Numbered from the stretch's first letter, positions 16,378-25,634 are shown. The stretch: 32,000 nt of DNA from Paracoccaceae bacterium (GCA_009842205.1 VYFX01000036.1:1-32000), one strand, 5' to 3'. A program made the numbers and translations. The notes: generated by a model not told the origin, from the sequence alone.

Positions 16378-16984
16378 ACTGTTCGGTCAATCACCAATCG
16401 CTTTTTTGTCCTTGACAATTCTGTCTTATTGTCTTGGATCGATTTCCTTCGGAATTCTGTTGGCAAAATTGTTCAACCTCGGCAATCTGCGTGAAATCGG
16501 ATCGGGCAACATTGGCACAACCAATGTACTCAGAACAGGCAATTATTGGGCGGCGGGACTAACTCTCCTATTGGATTTTACCAAGGGTTTGATACCAGTA
16601 TTGGTTGCCATTAATATTCTTAACGATTCGATTCAACTTCAAATCGTAGCACTTGCACCATTCATAGGACATCTTTTTCCCATCTGGCACAAATTCAAGG
16701 GTGGCAAGGGAGTTGCAACCTACTTTGGTATAGTTTTCGGCATCTCCTTTCCAGGTGGCCTAATCTGTGCAGTGATTTGGCTGGTCTGTGCCTTTTTATT
16801 CAGATTTGCCTCCCTGTCGGCCCTGATTTCTGTCCTGTTCTTCCCAATCGGACTGTATCTGTTGGGTATGCTTGATTTCCTGCCTATGGCAGTAATCATC
16901 GCCATAATGGTATGGTTAAGTCATCTATCTAATTTGAAAAGGTTATTGGCTGGCAAGGAATCCAAAATCAAATTGAACGGTTGA
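16370..16984 (+). CDS. plsY: glycerol-3-phosphate acyltransferase PlsY
   Basis: An integral membrane acyltransferase that transfers the acyl group from acyl-phosphate to glycerol-3-phosphate, the first step of phospholipid synthesis. The 204-residue protein has five to six hydrophobic helices. It carries the family motifs SYCLGSISFGILLAK, EIGSGNIGTTNVLRTG and GHLFPIWHKFKGGKGVAT. The ATG at 16370 is preferred over an earlier in-frame TTG because it starts directly before the first membrane segment and overlaps the pyrC' stop by 8 nt. The pyrB-pyrC'-plsY order looks like one operon. Confidence 0.95.
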   Translation: MSELFGQSPIAFLSLTILSYCLGSISFGILLAKLFNLGNLREIGSGNIGTTNVLRTGNYWAAGLTLLLDFTKGLIPVLVAINILNDSIQLQIVALAPFIGHLFPIWHKFKGGKGVATYFGIVFGISFPGGLICAVIWLVCAFLFRFASLSALISVLFFPIGLYLLGMLDFLPMAVIIAIMVWLSHLSNLKRLLAGKESKIKLNG

Positions 16985-17015
16985 ATTGCAAGATTGTGCT
17001 AACAACCCCCACCTC

Positions 17016-18386
17016 TCAATAGCTGCACTCCTCGTAAATCGGGTCCAGTTTACCTTCCCATTCACCATTGAATTTTTTGAGCAATTCGTCTGCGGGTGTC
17101 ATTTTGGTGTCCAAACTGTCCCAGAGGGTATTGAGAAAATGCCGTTCGTCCACTAGAGGTTGATTGGAAGAAAACTTTTGCCTTGCCTGCAAACCCCTAT
17201 CTGCAATCGCAAGAACTTTTCTGGCCAGATCCAGAATTTTGATTTCACCAACCCGGGCTTCAAATCCATGCCGGGAACTTTCCACCCGCAAGGCTTCTCG
17301 GGTTTCGTGATCGAATGACTTTACCAGCTGCCATGCTTCATCCAGGGCATCCTGATCATATAACAGACCTACCCAAAGTGCAGGAAGGGCACAAAGCCTG
17401 CCCCAAGTCCCCCCATCTGCACCTCTCATTTCAATAAACCTTTTTATTCTGGCTTCTGGAAAAATTGTCGTCAAATGATCGCCCCAATCCGAATCCAGAG
17501 GGAGTTCTCCAGGTAATATGGGTAACTTTCCCTTTAGAAAGTCCCGAAACGAAAGCCCTCTTGCATCAAGATAGCGGTTATCCCTGAATACGAAATACAT
17601 GGGAACATCCAAAGCATATTCTGTCCAGGCTTCAAAACCAAAACCTTCATCAAAAACAAAAGGCAACATGCCTGTCCTGTCAGGATCCAAATCTCTCCAA
17701 ACCCTGCTTCGCCAACTCAAATGATTGGTAAATTTGCCTTCAAAAAAAGGTGAATTGGCAAAAAAGGCTGTCGCAATCGGCTGAAGCGCCAAGGCTACCC
17801 TAAGTTTCTTGATCATGTCGGGTTCAGAACTAAAATCCAGATTGACCTGAACAGTACAGGTCCTGTACATCATTTGAACACCTAATTTACCAACCTTCTT
17901 CATATAGTCTGTCATCAGTTGATATCTGCCCTTGGGCAGGATGGGCATTTGTTCATGGGTCCATTCCGGAGCAGCTCCGATACCCATAAATCCAGCACCA
18001 ATTCGGTCTCCAATGGTACGAACTTCCTTCAAATGATTGTTTACCTCATCACAGGTTTCATGAAGTGTTTCCAATGGAGCCCCGGATAGTTCGATCTGTC
18101 CTCCGGGTTCAAGAGAAACATTTGCTCCGTCCTTGATTAGACCAATCAGGTTTTCTCCTTCAAGGACTGGTTGCCATGAAAACTCATCCCTGAGTCCTTC
18201 CAGGAGGGCAATAATCGAACAATCCCCTCGGTAGGGCAAAGGGTCTCGATTACTTAGGACAAATCCGAATTTCTCATGTTCGGTCCCTATTCGCCATTGA
18301 TTTTTGGGTTTGCACCCCTGTTCTAGATATTCGACAAGATCATGGTAATGTTCAATTACCTTGCCGCCTTGTTGGGGAATGGACAT
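17016..18386 (-). CDS. gshA: glutamate-cysteine ligase, plant/alphaproteobacterial type
   Basis: This enzyme joins glutamate and cysteine, the committed step of glutathione synthesis. The 456-residue sequence belongs to the GCS2-like class shared by Alphaproteobacteria and plants. It has RIGTEHEKFGFV (about 32-43), LEPGGQIELSGAPL, FMGIGAAPEWTHEQMPILPK, MMYRTCTVQVNLDFSSE and IEMRGADGGTWGRLCALPALWVG. The HVNxD-like strand and the ATP-grasp-like core are complete. An unusual nested palindrome lies 61-74 bp upstream of the start. Its 3' end faces plsY across 31 bp. Confidence 0.95.
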   Translation of the reverse strand: MSIPQQGGKVIEHYHDLVEYLEQGCKPKNQWRIGTEHEKFGFVLSNRDPLPYRGDCSIIALLEGLRDEFSWQPVLEGENLIGLIKDGANVSLEPGGQIELSGAPLETLHETCDEVNNHLKEVRTIGDRIGAGFMGIGAAPEWTHEQMPILPKGRYQLMTDYMKKVGKLGVQMMYRTCTVQVNLDFSSEPDMIKKLRVALALQPIATAFFANSPFFEGKFTNHLSWRSRVWRDLDPDRTGMLPFVFDEGFGFEAWTEYALDVPMYFVFRDNRYLDARGLSFRDFLKGKLPILPGELPLDSDWGDHLTTIFPEARIKRFIEMRGADGGTWGRLCALPALWVGLLYDQDALDEAWQLVKSFDHETREALRVESSRHGFEARVGEIKILDLARKVLAIADRGLQARQKFSSNQPLVDERHFLNTLWDSLDTKMTPADELLKKFNGEWEGKLDPIYEECSY

Positions 18387-18432
18387 TTATTTGATATTCC
18401 AAAAATTATTCATAGAAAAAATTTAAACTGCT

Positions 18433-18465
18433 CAATTTTCATCATGTTACCTATAGGTAAAATTG
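18433..18465. promoter_or_regulatory. nested palindrome upstream of gshA, possible operator
   Basis: TTACCTATAGGTAA (18447-18460) is a perfect 14-bp palindrome, flanked by a second inverted pair CAATTTT (18433-18439) and AAAATTG (18459-18465). It sits in the 137-bp gap between the rsmE stop and the gshA start, 61-74 bp ahead of the gshA ATG. The position suits a dimeric repressor or activator site in the gshA promoter. No matching regulator gene is present nearby. Confidence 0.4.
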
Positions 18466-18523
18466 GTCTTTCATAACAAACATTTGATCAGGTTAGGAAA
18501 ATTCCGATTTGAACATAGATAGA

Positions 18524-19276
18524 TCAACTGGCTTTCTGATCCAGATAACTATTTCCGTAATACCAACTAATCAACGAAAAAGCTGCAACCGCAGCTGTTT
18601 CTGCTCGCAAAATCCGTTTCCCGAGGGAAAATCGGCATGATTCGTCCAAGGTATCAATCAGTTCCCTATCCTTCTGTGAAAACCCACCCTCAGGACCAAT
18701 AAGTATGGCCAGTTTCCCAGCCTTTGATACTGCTGATGGAATTTTCCCAGAGCATTTTGCCATCTCGTCACAATAGATCAAGGCCCTGCCCCGAGGCCAC
18801 TCGTGGAGGATTTCAGACAAGGGGCATAGGGGCACCACTTCGGGTACCTTAAGTCCTCCACATTGTTCCGTGGCCTCCATTGCAATGGTCTGGAGCCGTT
18901 TGGTGGAAATTCTGGTATTTTGGGTAAATTCCGTGATCACGGGTATTATTTTGGAAACCCCTATCTCGGTTACCTTTTCAACGGCAAAATCCAGACGTGC
19001 TTTCTTCAATGGGGCAAAAAGGTACCAAAAGTCGGGTGGATTGGACTGTTCCCTTGTTTTCGCTTCACAAAACAAAACTATCTTTTTTGTAGCAATTTCG
19101 GTTACAATTGTCTTCCATTCACCTTCGCTGCCATTAAAAAGGGAAACTGACTGGTTTGACCGAATTCGTAAAACGTTTTTCAAATAATGAAACTGCTGTC
19201 CCGTTATTTCGACAGTGGTACCCTGATCGAGAGGAGAATCAACAAATAATCTGGCTCTGTTTTTTCGAAAAGACAT
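18524..19276 (-). CDS. rsmE: 16S rRNA (uracil(1498)-N(3))-methyltransferase
   Basis: RsmE methylates U1498 of 16S rRNA using SAM. From the chosen ATG (codons MSFRKNRARLFVDSPL) it has 250 residues, normal for the family. It has an N-terminal PUA-like domain (GQQFHYLKNVLRIRSNQSV), FAPLKKARLDFAVEKVTEIG in the middle, and the SPOUT trefoil-knot SAM site (LAILIGPEGGFSQKDREL and LGKRILRAETAAVAA). An in-frame reading from 19384 adds 36 hydrophobic residues unlike the family and is not used. The gene is divergent from ubiA. Confidence 0.94.
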   Translation of the reverse strand: MSFRKNRARLFVDSPLDQGTTVEITGQQFHYLKNVLRIRSNQSVSLFNGSEGEWKTIVTEIATKKIVLFCEAKTREQSNPPDFWYLFAPLKKARLDFAVEKVTEIGVSKIIPVITEFTQNTRISTKRLQTIAMEATEQCGGLKVPEVVPLCPLSEILHEWPRGRALIYCDEMAKCSGKIPSAVSKAGKLAILIGPEGGFSQKDRELIDTLDESCRFSLGKRILRAETAAVAAFSLISWYYGNSYLDQKAS

Positions 19277-19564
19277 AGCCCGTAACTTAGGATTTGAGTA
19301 TAACAATTGCCACTCAACCAGGGCAAAAGAATAAGAAAGATATATTAATCGAGACAGGTAAATATGAGATATCCACCTAATCACCCAATTAATTTCAGGC
19401 TCATTCCTGATGAACCACTACTCGATCGGCCAATGGCAACCTGTATCTGAAAATCAGGATACAGGGAACAATAAAATGTCAAAGGGGCTGGCTCTTCGTT
19501 TCGTCAAATGGAGTTCGGATTTCACAGCCGATTTGACTTGGAAATTTCGTAACATTCAGTAGTC

Positions 19565-20530
19565 ATGACCGGCAAGGGATACAGTTCTCAAATGGAAAGG
19601 GTTTCCGATGCACCAGCCAACAACTTGGTATATAAATTCTCACCTGCCTGGGCACTGCCATATCTGCAGATTGCAAGGTGGGACAGGCCTATTGGAACGT
19701 GGTTGCTGCTGATCCCTTGCTGGTGGGGCCTATTTCTTGCAACAACCTCTTCTGGGCAATTTTCAATTCATGACATTTGGCTTTTTGTGGCCTTTGGAAT
19801 CGGTGCCTTGCTCATGCGAGGAGCGGGTTGTACATGGAACGATCTTATGGACCACAAAATGGATGCACAGGTGGAAAGAACCAAGTCCAGACCGTTGCCT
19901 TCAGGTAGAATATCCCGAAAAAATGCCCTCATTTGGCTTGTCGTACAATCACTTTTGGCTGCCCTGATTCTCCTGTCTTTCAATACCTATTCCATAATTC
20001 TGGGGCTGCTATCCATCGTTCCGGCAACAATTTATCCCTTTGCCAAGAGATTTACCTGGTGGCCGCAGTTTTTCCTGGGGGTAGCCTTTAATTGGGGAGC
20101 CTTGCTGGGCTGGTCTGCCCATATGGGTTCATTGGGATTGCCCCCCATAATTCTATACATTTCCGGGATATTCTGGACATTGTTTTACGATACAATTTAT
20201 TCCCATCAGGATACAACAGATGATAAATTGACGGGTATAAAATCAACAGGATTGTTATTTGGCAAAAAAACCAAGGAATGGTTAGTATATTTCCTGCTTG
20301 GTTCACTGCTTTGTATAACTTTTGCAGTGGGTATTGTATTGTTTGCAAACGGAGGGGGGACAAGAATTACTCTAGCATTTACATCAATAGCCTTATTTGG
20401 GTTCCATATGATGTGGCAGATCAAAAGGCTGGAACTGAATTCACCTGAAGTTTGTTTGAAACTGTTCCGCTCCAATAGAGATGCCGGATTGATAATTGTT
20501 GCTGGTTTATTATTAACCTCATTCTTATGA
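19565..20530 (+). CDS. ubiA: 4-hydroxybenzoate polyprenyltransferase
   Basis: UbiA attaches the polyprenyl tail to 4-hydroxybenzoate in ubiquinone synthesis, in the cytoplasmic membrane. The 321-residue protein has eight to nine membrane helices. Its two Mg-pyrophosphate motifs are visible: GAGCTWNDLMDHKMDAQVERT (Asn92/Asp93/Asp96, Asp100) and YDTIYSHQDTTDDKLTG (near 208-224). The N-terminal RPIGTWLLLIPCWWG is typical of the proteobacterial enzyme. A second in-frame ATG 27 nt downstream is a possible start. Its stop overlaps the next gene (ATGA), so it is translationally coupled to the OmpA-like gene. Confidence 0.95.
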   Translation: MTGKGYSSQMERVSDAPANNLVYKFSPAWALPYLQIARWDRPIGTWLLLIPCWWGLFLATTSSGQFSIHDIWLFVAFGIGALLMRGAGCTWNDLMDHKMDAQVERTKSRPLPSGRISRKNALIWLVVQSLLAALILLSFNTYSIILGLLSIVPATIYPFAKRFTWWPQFFLGVAFNWGALLGWSAHMGSLGLPPIILYISGIFWTLFYDTIYSHQDTTDDKLTGIKSTGLLFGKKTKEWLVYFLLGSLLCITFAVGIVLFANGGGTRITLAFTSIALFGFHMMWQIKRLELNSPEVCLKLFRSNRDAGLIIVAGLLLTSFL

Positions 20531-22395
20531 AGTCCCCTTCCTCCTACAATTCAGGATTGAACCTGGAAAAACATGCAAATGGCTGGCTATTTAAAAGCCA
20601 AAGAAGGTATCATTTTTTTCTGTTCGGGCTAACACTAGCCATAATTTACGGGACGACCTATCTTTCGATATCATTTATCGAAAATCGAACCCTGTCAAAA
20701 TTTGAAAATCTGACCAGGGATTTTTCCCTTGAGTGGCTGACGGTCAAGCCCAATGGGACAAAAGTGGAACTTTCAGGAACGCCTCCCAATCAACTTGATT
20801 ATCTTGGTTTGATTTCTCTGGTTAACCTGAATTTTGATTCAGATGGAATCATCAACAACATTCAGGCACTCGAAACCCCCTACACTCCTTCACAGAAACT
20901 TGAACTCATAATGTATTCCAAGGATAGTACGATTTTTATTTTTGGTTTGTTTGCCAACACGGAGCAAAAAGCTTCAACTCTTGAGCTTTTGAATACAGCT
21001 AATCCTGAAAAAGCCTTAAATGACTTCAGTACCCTGAAATCGGATGTTGCAACTTCAGAATTAAATATCGCGATCGAATATGGAACCAGGGTTTTGAATA
21101 GTTTGCCAGAGGGGATGGTCACGATTTCTGATGATATTGTCAGTGTAATTTCACACTTCGATACCCAGCAAGCAGCTGAAACAATTGCTGCCAAATTGAT
21201 TAATGATCAGCCTGGTGAAGTAGATTTGGAATTAAATCTTTCCTATCCGGTTCCGCTGTTCAAACCATACCGCTTCGGAATTTTCCTGAACGATCAAGAT
21301 TCCAGATTGGAAATCTGTCATGTTGCGAACACTTCAAGCCAGAACAGAATAATATCCTTGCTTACCTCCATCATTCCAGAACATGAGCCGGACTGCCAAA
21401 TAGCTCATGGAGCCCCTTCCCCATACTGGTCGGACTTAATCAGCCAATTACTTGAAACATTGGCCACTTCCACGGAAACACACCTTAGGATTTCTGATTT
21501 CTCAGTGATCGTGATAAGTAAGAACAAATTGTCTGATCAGGTGATTGATTCCCTTGAGGAAATCTTCAATGGTTCGCAAGGAGAAGAATATAATCTCCAA
21601 ATATTCAGCAATACTGATGAATCTACTCAATTGAACCCGGACTTTCTTCGGATTACCAAGGATTTGGAAAACAATTTGACCATTTTCGGAACGATACCGG
21701 ACAATTCCATTAAATCGCTCTTGCTCGATATAACGACTGCCTATTTCCTCAATGGCGAAATAAGTGATTTTATTCAGATTGAAGAAACAAGTGTTCCATT
21801 TGATCTGGAATTGATAACGACCGGAATAAAATCATTGGCCCTACTTGACGAGGGAGAATTGGTGGTTCCAGAAAAAGGACTCTATTTCTCGGGCAAGGTT
21901 TCTTCCTCTGAAAAGTATGATTCATTCATTACTCATTTGACATCAGAACTAAATCGGGGAGATTTTGTATCCAATGTTGAAATAGATAAAGATTTGATAC
22001 CTCCACCCCCTCTTTCGGCCGAAGAATGCAGGAATGGTATTTCGGAGGTATTGGTTGACAAAAAAATCACCTTTGATTCCGGATCGGTTGAAATTAATGA
22101 GCAAACTGGTACCATTCTTCCAGGTCTTGCGGAAGTATTAATGAAGTGCAATCATTTTTCCTGGGAAATTGGAGGACATACTGATAGTCAGGGTAGAGAA
22201 TCGATGAACTTTGAGCTTAGTTCAAAAAGAGCTGGTGCCATTCTTGATGCACTGGTTGAAGCAGGAGTACAACGTGACATATTATCTGCCATTGGATATG
22301 GAGAAAGATTTCCGATTGCCAACAACAGAACTGAGGAAGGTCGGGAAAAAAATCGAAGAATTGTAATCCAGATCCTCGAAAACGTAATTGAATAG
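20527..22395 (+). CDS. OmpA-family envelope protein with N-terminal anchor and BON-like repeats
   Basis: A 622-residue protein with a short cytoplasmic N-terminus, one membrane segment (FFLFGLTLAIIYGTTYLSI, about 30-50) and a long periplasmic part. At least two stretches resemble BON-like folds (EWLTVKPNGTKVELSGTPPN near 70 and a related one near 390, FGTIPDN). The C-terminal ~110 residues form an OmpA/MotB-type peptidoglycan-binding domain: ITFDSGSVEINEQ, IGGHTDSQG, SSKRAGAILDALVEAGV, then GYGERFPIANN and NRRIVI. It probably links the inner membrane to peptidoglycan. It overlaps ubiA by 4 nt; the small coiled-coil gene follows 51 bp downstream. Confidence 0.85.
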   Translation: MKSPSSYNSGLNLEKHANGWLFKSQRRYHFFLFGLTLAIIYGTTYLSISFIENRTLSKFENLTRDFSLEWLTVKPNGTKVELSGTPPNQLDYLGLISLVNLNFDSDGIINNIQALETPYTPSQKLELIMYSKDSTIFIFGLFANTEQKASTLELLNTANPEKALNDFSTLKSDVATSELNIAIEYGTRVLNSLPEGMVTISDDIVSVISHFDTQQAAETIAAKLINDQPGEVDLELNLSYPVPLFKPYRFGIFLNDQDSRLEICHVANTSSQNRIISLLTSIIPEHEPDCQIAHGAPSPYWSDLISQLLETLATSTETHLRISDFSVIVISKNKLSDQVIDSLEEIFNGSQGEEYNLQIFSNTDESTQLNPDFLRITKDLENNLTIFGTIPDNSIKSLLLDITTAYFLNGEISDFIQIEETSVPFDLELITTGIKSLALLDEGELVVPEKGLYFSGKVSSSEKYDSFITHLTSELNRGDFVSNVEIDKDLIPPPPLSAEECRNGISEVLVDKKITFDSGSVEINEQTGTILPGLAEVLMKCNHFSWEIGGHTDSQGRESMNFELSSKRAGAILDALVEAGVQRDILSAIGYGERFPIANNRTEEGREKNRRIVIQILENVIE

Positions 22396-22446
22396 CACCT
22401 GTACGAGTTTTTTTCCTGTGAAAAAATGATAATCAATATTTGAATT

Positions 22447-22767
22447 ATGGAGCGATTTGAACTGATTATTATTTTATCCCTGCTTGCAGGATTGATGTTT
22501 GTTTTGGGTTGGGTTGGGTCACTGGTCCAGACCAAATTTTTCCAAAAAACCGATGATCAGAAAATTATCAAGCGCTTGAATCGACAAATCAATAAAGCCC
22601 AGCATCATCATGAAGAATTGTTAGCTCACCTGACCCAGCAGGAACAATATTGGCAAGAAGAAATTGAAAAACTTAAGGCAGAGAACAACGATTACCTGAA
22701 AACCCATAGGTTCTATCAGGATAAAATTTTTGAATTGGAGCAAAAACTCAGGGATAGCGGTTACTGA
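22447..22767 (+). CDS. small membrane-anchored coiled-coil protein, function unknown
   Basis: A 106-residue protein with one N-terminal membrane helix (ELIIILSLLAGLMFVLGWVG, about 5-24). A long charged helix follows, with heptad-like spacing from about residue 40 to the end (IIKRLNRQINKAQ, LAHLTQQEQYWQEEIEKLKA, FELEQKLRDSGY). I do not recognise a named family. It lies 51 bp after the OmpA-like gene on the same strand and may act with it at the envelope; that is inferred from position only. Confidence 0.75.
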   Translation: MERFELIIILSLLAGLMFVLGWVGSLVQTKFFQKTDDQKIIKRLNRQINKAQHHHEELLAHLTQQEQYWQEEIEKLKAENNDYLKTHRFYQDKIFELEQKLRDSGY

Positions 22768-22882
22768 GTCAAAGAAACTTCCCCCAATACAACTTTTGGT
22801 GATAGATACCCTAACCCTTTGAGTTATTCCCCAAATTGTAGTACAAATTTCCTTATCTCATTGAATCAAGGGAAATTGAAGA

Positions 22883-24790
22883 ATGAAAACTTTTTACCGA
22901 AATTATTCTTTTCGAATGGATAAATTGATGTTTCAAAACCTTATCCTGAAACTAGTTGCTACCTTGTTCTCTATTTGCCTGGTTGTGGCGCATCCACTCC
23001 TCGCAGATGAAACTGATGAAATAATTACATCTCATGGTATCTCCGTATTCGGTGATTTGAAATATGATGAGAACTTCCAGCACTTCGACTATGTGAATCC
23101 TGATGCCCCAAAGGGTGGAAACATGTCGGTCTGGGGGTTTGGTACCTTTGACAGTTTGAACCCCTTCATTGTCAAGGGAAATTCCATTCACATCTATTAT
23201 CTTAGAATTGCCTTTGATACCCTGATGGCAGAATCTGACGATGAACCTGATTCGAGTTATGGTCTCTTGGCCAAATCAATTACCTATCCTGAGCCAAGCA
23301 GAAGCTGGGCCATATTCGATCTTCGTGAGGAAGCCCGATTTTCCGATGGAAGTCCTGTTACCGCCGATGATGTGGTATTCTCTTTTGAAATGTTGAAAAC
23401 AAAGGGAACACCCGCCTATCGACTGTCCTTCGAAAACATTGAAAAAGCTGAAGCACTCAGCGATACCCAAGTCAAATTCAGTTTCAGGGAAGGACACCAG
23501 ACACGCGATTTGCCTGTACTGGCAGGATCAATACCGGTTTTTTCCAAAGCTCACTTCAACGAAAGAAACTTTGAAGATTCATCCCTTGATCCAATTCTTG
23601 CCTCGGGTCCTTATGTTGTTGAAAAGGCTGATGCCGGTCAATTTGCCCAACTACGCCGGCAAGATGATTATTGGGGAGCTGATTTGCCCGTCAACAAGGG
23701 GCGATTTAACTATGACACGATAAAAGTTGTCTATTACACGGATTACACCACTGCATTTGAAGGTTTCAAAGGTGGGGATTACGACTTCAGGGAAGAGTAT
23801 TATTCCAAACTTTGGACAACGGGTTATGATTTTCCTGAAATAGAAAGTGGCAGGATCACACGCGAATTAATTCCGGATGGTCGCCCCTCAGGAGCCCAAG
23901 GCTATTGGTTCAACCTTCGCCGGGAGAAATTTGCAGACCCACGGGTAAGGGAAGCAATTGCAATGGCATTCAATTTCGAATGGTCAAACAAAACGCTCTT
24001 TTACGATGCATACAAGCGTACTGACAGTTTTTGGGAGAATTCCTACCTGCAGGCAGAAGGATTACCTTCCGAGGGGGAACTTGTACTACTGGAACCCCTA
24101 CGAGGACAAATACCAGAAACGGTATTCACTGAACCTGCATTCTCTCCCCCACAATCTGACCCAGACAAATTGGCCGATCGAAGAATTTTGCGAAAGGCTG
24201 GTGCTTTGCTAGACGAGGCCGGATGGGTACTTGAAGAAGGACAAAGGGTTAATGCCGAAGGAGAGAAACTGGAGATTCAATTTTTATCGGAAGGTGAATC
24301 TTCCCATAGAATTATCACCCCTTTCATTGAAAACCTCCAAACACTGGGAATTGAGGCATCAATCTATTCACCTGATGCTGCTCAAGTCCAAAATCTGGAG
24401 AAAAATTTTGATTTCGACATTACCTCCCGCCGATACAGTTTTTCTTTAACCCCGGGACAAAATCTCCGTTCCATATTCGGCTCAGCGAGCGCCGAATTGA
24501 CCGGAAGTTACAACATTGCGGGTGTCTCAAGCCCAGCCATTGATGCTCTTCTCGATGCTGTCGATAGTGCTGAAACCAGAGATGATCTTACGATTGCTGT
24601 ACAAGCTTTGGACAGGGTCTTGCGATCCATGCACATCTGGGTTCCCAACTGGTATTCGGGAACACATCGGGTTGCCTATAGAAGCATCTATTCCCGTCCC
24701 GAAAACTTGCCACCATACGATCTAGGTGAGATGTATCTTTGGTGGTATGACGAGGAAAAAGCCAAAATTTACGAAGAGGCCGGAGGATGA
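22883..24790 (+). CDS. ABC transporter substrate-binding protein, family 5 (YejA-like)
   Basis: A 635-residue periplasmic binding protein of the oligopeptide/dipeptide class (SBP_bac_5), closest in pattern to YejA of the microcin C/peptide importer. A signal peptide is visible (LILKLVATLFSICLVVAHPLLA, about 20-41). The mature start HGISVFGDLKYDENFQHFDY, then NPDAPKGGNMSVWGFGTFDSLNPF, is the YejA signature. REEARFSDGSPVTADDVVFS and ASGPYVVEKADAGQ are general family motifs. Later, PDGRPSGAQGYWFNLRREKF and LYDQ-type C-terminal segments follow. No permease or ATPase gene lies beside it, so it is an orphan in this window. An inverted repeat lies 38 nt downstream. Confidence 0.92.
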   Translation: MKTFYRNYSFRMDKLMFQNLILKLVATLFSICLVVAHPLLADETDEIITSHGISVFGDLKYDENFQHFDYVNPDAPKGGNMSVWGFGTFDSLNPFIVKGNSIHIYYLRIAFDTLMAESDDEPDSSYGLLAKSITYPEPSRSWAIFDLREEARFSDGSPVTADDVVFSFEMLKTKGTPAYRLSFENIEKAEALSDTQVKFSFREGHQTRDLPVLAGSIPVFSKAHFNERNFEDSSLDPILASGPYVVEKADAGQFAQLRRQDDYWGADLPVNKGRFNYDTIKVVYYTDYTTAFEGFKGGDYDFREEYYSKLWTTGYDFPEIESGRITRELIPDGRPSGAQGYWFNLRREKFADPRVREAIAMAFNFEWSNKTLFYDAYKRTDSFWENSYLQAEGLPSEGELVLLEPLRGQIPETVFTEPAFSPPQSDPDKLADRRILRKAGALLDEAGWVLEEGQRVNAEGEKLEIQFLSEGESSHRIITPFIENLQTLGIEASIYSPDAAQVQNLEKNFDFDITSRRYSFSLTPGQNLRSIFGSASAELTGSYNIAGVSSPAIDALLDAVDSAETRDDLTIAVQALDRVLRSMHIWVPNWYSGTHRVAYRSIYSRPENLPPYDLGEMYLWWYDEEKAKIYEEAGG

Positions 24791-24826
24791 TTATTCGTGA
24801 TCAAAATTATATCAATTGTTAATTGA

Positions 24827-24856
24827 AGGAAATCATGGCTTAACCCATGATTTCCT
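24827..24856. terminator. strong hairpin between convergent yejA-like and moaE genes
   Basis: A 12-bp perfect stem (AGGAAATCATGG and CCATGATTTCCT) with a 6-nt loop CTTAAC lies 36 nt after the solute-binding protein stop and about 80 bp beyond the moaE stop. No clear U tract follows on either strand, so it may act as a transcript-end stabiliser or weak bidirectional terminator. Confidence 0.5.
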
Positions 24857-24934
24857 CTGTTATCTGCTTCATAATCTCTTTGGAAAGTTCAAAATTCAAT
24901 TTCAAAACACCAGTGAAAGGAATTTCTCTTGGTG

Positions 24935-25381
24935 TTATTTCCAACGGTCCAGAGCAACCTCATCAATTTCCTTGCTTTCGACCCATGACTCTCCACTTTG
25001 AGTTACTTCTTTTTTCCAAAATGGGGCTCTCGATTTCAGAAAGTCCATCAGGTAGTCGGCGGCTTCAAAAGCCTCCCTGCGATGTTTGGAAGATGTGGCT
25101 ACCAGAACAATATCCTCACCAGGAGTCAATTTGCCGTATCTGTGGATAACCAGGCAATCGATGAGATTCCACCGTTTTACAGCTTCAGCCATTATCTTTT
25201 CAATTACCTTTTCGGTCATTCCCGGATAGTGTTCGATGAGCATGTATTCGAGGGGATTTTCAAGGTCACTGCGAACCTTACCCAAGAAAGTAACAATTGC
25301 TCCAGTTTCTTGATTCTGGTTGGAAAAGTGACCAATTTTCCCATCCGGGAAAAATGGTTCCTCCTGAACGGACAGTTTCAT
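24935..25381 (-). CDS. moaE: molybdopterin synthase catalytic subunit
   Basis: MoaE is the large subunit of molybdopterin synthase, which inserts two sulphurs into cyclic pyranopterin with MoaD as sulphur carrier. The 148-residue protein has TGAIVTFLGKVRSD (about 26-39), LEYMLIEHYPGMTEKVI, IHRYGKLTPGEDIVLVATSS, HRREAFEAADYLMDFLKSRAPFWKKE (with the catalytic lysines) and the C-terminal WVESKE. It starts one base after the moaD stop (TGA-A-ATG). The order uvrC-pgsA-moaD-moaE suggests one transcript. Confidence 0.95.
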   Translation of the reverse strand: MKLSVQEEPFFPDGKIGHFSNQNQETGAIVTFLGKVRSDLENPLEYMLIEHYPGMTEKVIEKIMAEAVKRWNLIDCLVIHRYGKLTPGEDIVLVATSSKHRREAFEAADYLMDFLKSRAPFWKKEVTQSGESWVESKEIDEVALDRWK

Positions 25382-25382
25382 T

Positions 25383-25634
25383 TCAACCCCCTGTCATAGG
25401 CGGGAAAAACGCAATCTCCTCAGCCCCGGTAATATCCGAATCCATATCTCCCAGCTCTTGATCAATCGCGACACATAGAGATGAGGTTTGTGTGAAGGCC
25501 AATTTGTACCTTTCACCCTTTTTCCTGAGTTCATCAAGTAGATCATTAACCCTGACGGCTTCGGTCTCTATTGATTCAGAGGGAACACCTATCCGTTCCC
25601 TTAACCAGGAAAAATACAATACCCTAACCGTCAT
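25383..25634 (-). CDS. moaD: molybdopterin synthase sulphur carrier subunit
   Basis: MoaD is the ubiquitin-like sulphur carrier that ends in a Gly-Gly thiocarboxylate. The 83-residue protein begins VRVLYFSWLRERIGV and ends EIAFFPPMTGG, with the Gly-Gly at the very C-terminus as required. It overlaps the end of pgsA by 11 nt and is followed by moaE after one base. Confidence 0.95.
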   Translation of the reverse strand: MTVRVLYFSWLRERIGVPSESIETEAVRVNDLLDELRKKGERYKLAFTQTSSLCVAIDQELGDMDSDITGAEEIAFFPPMTGG

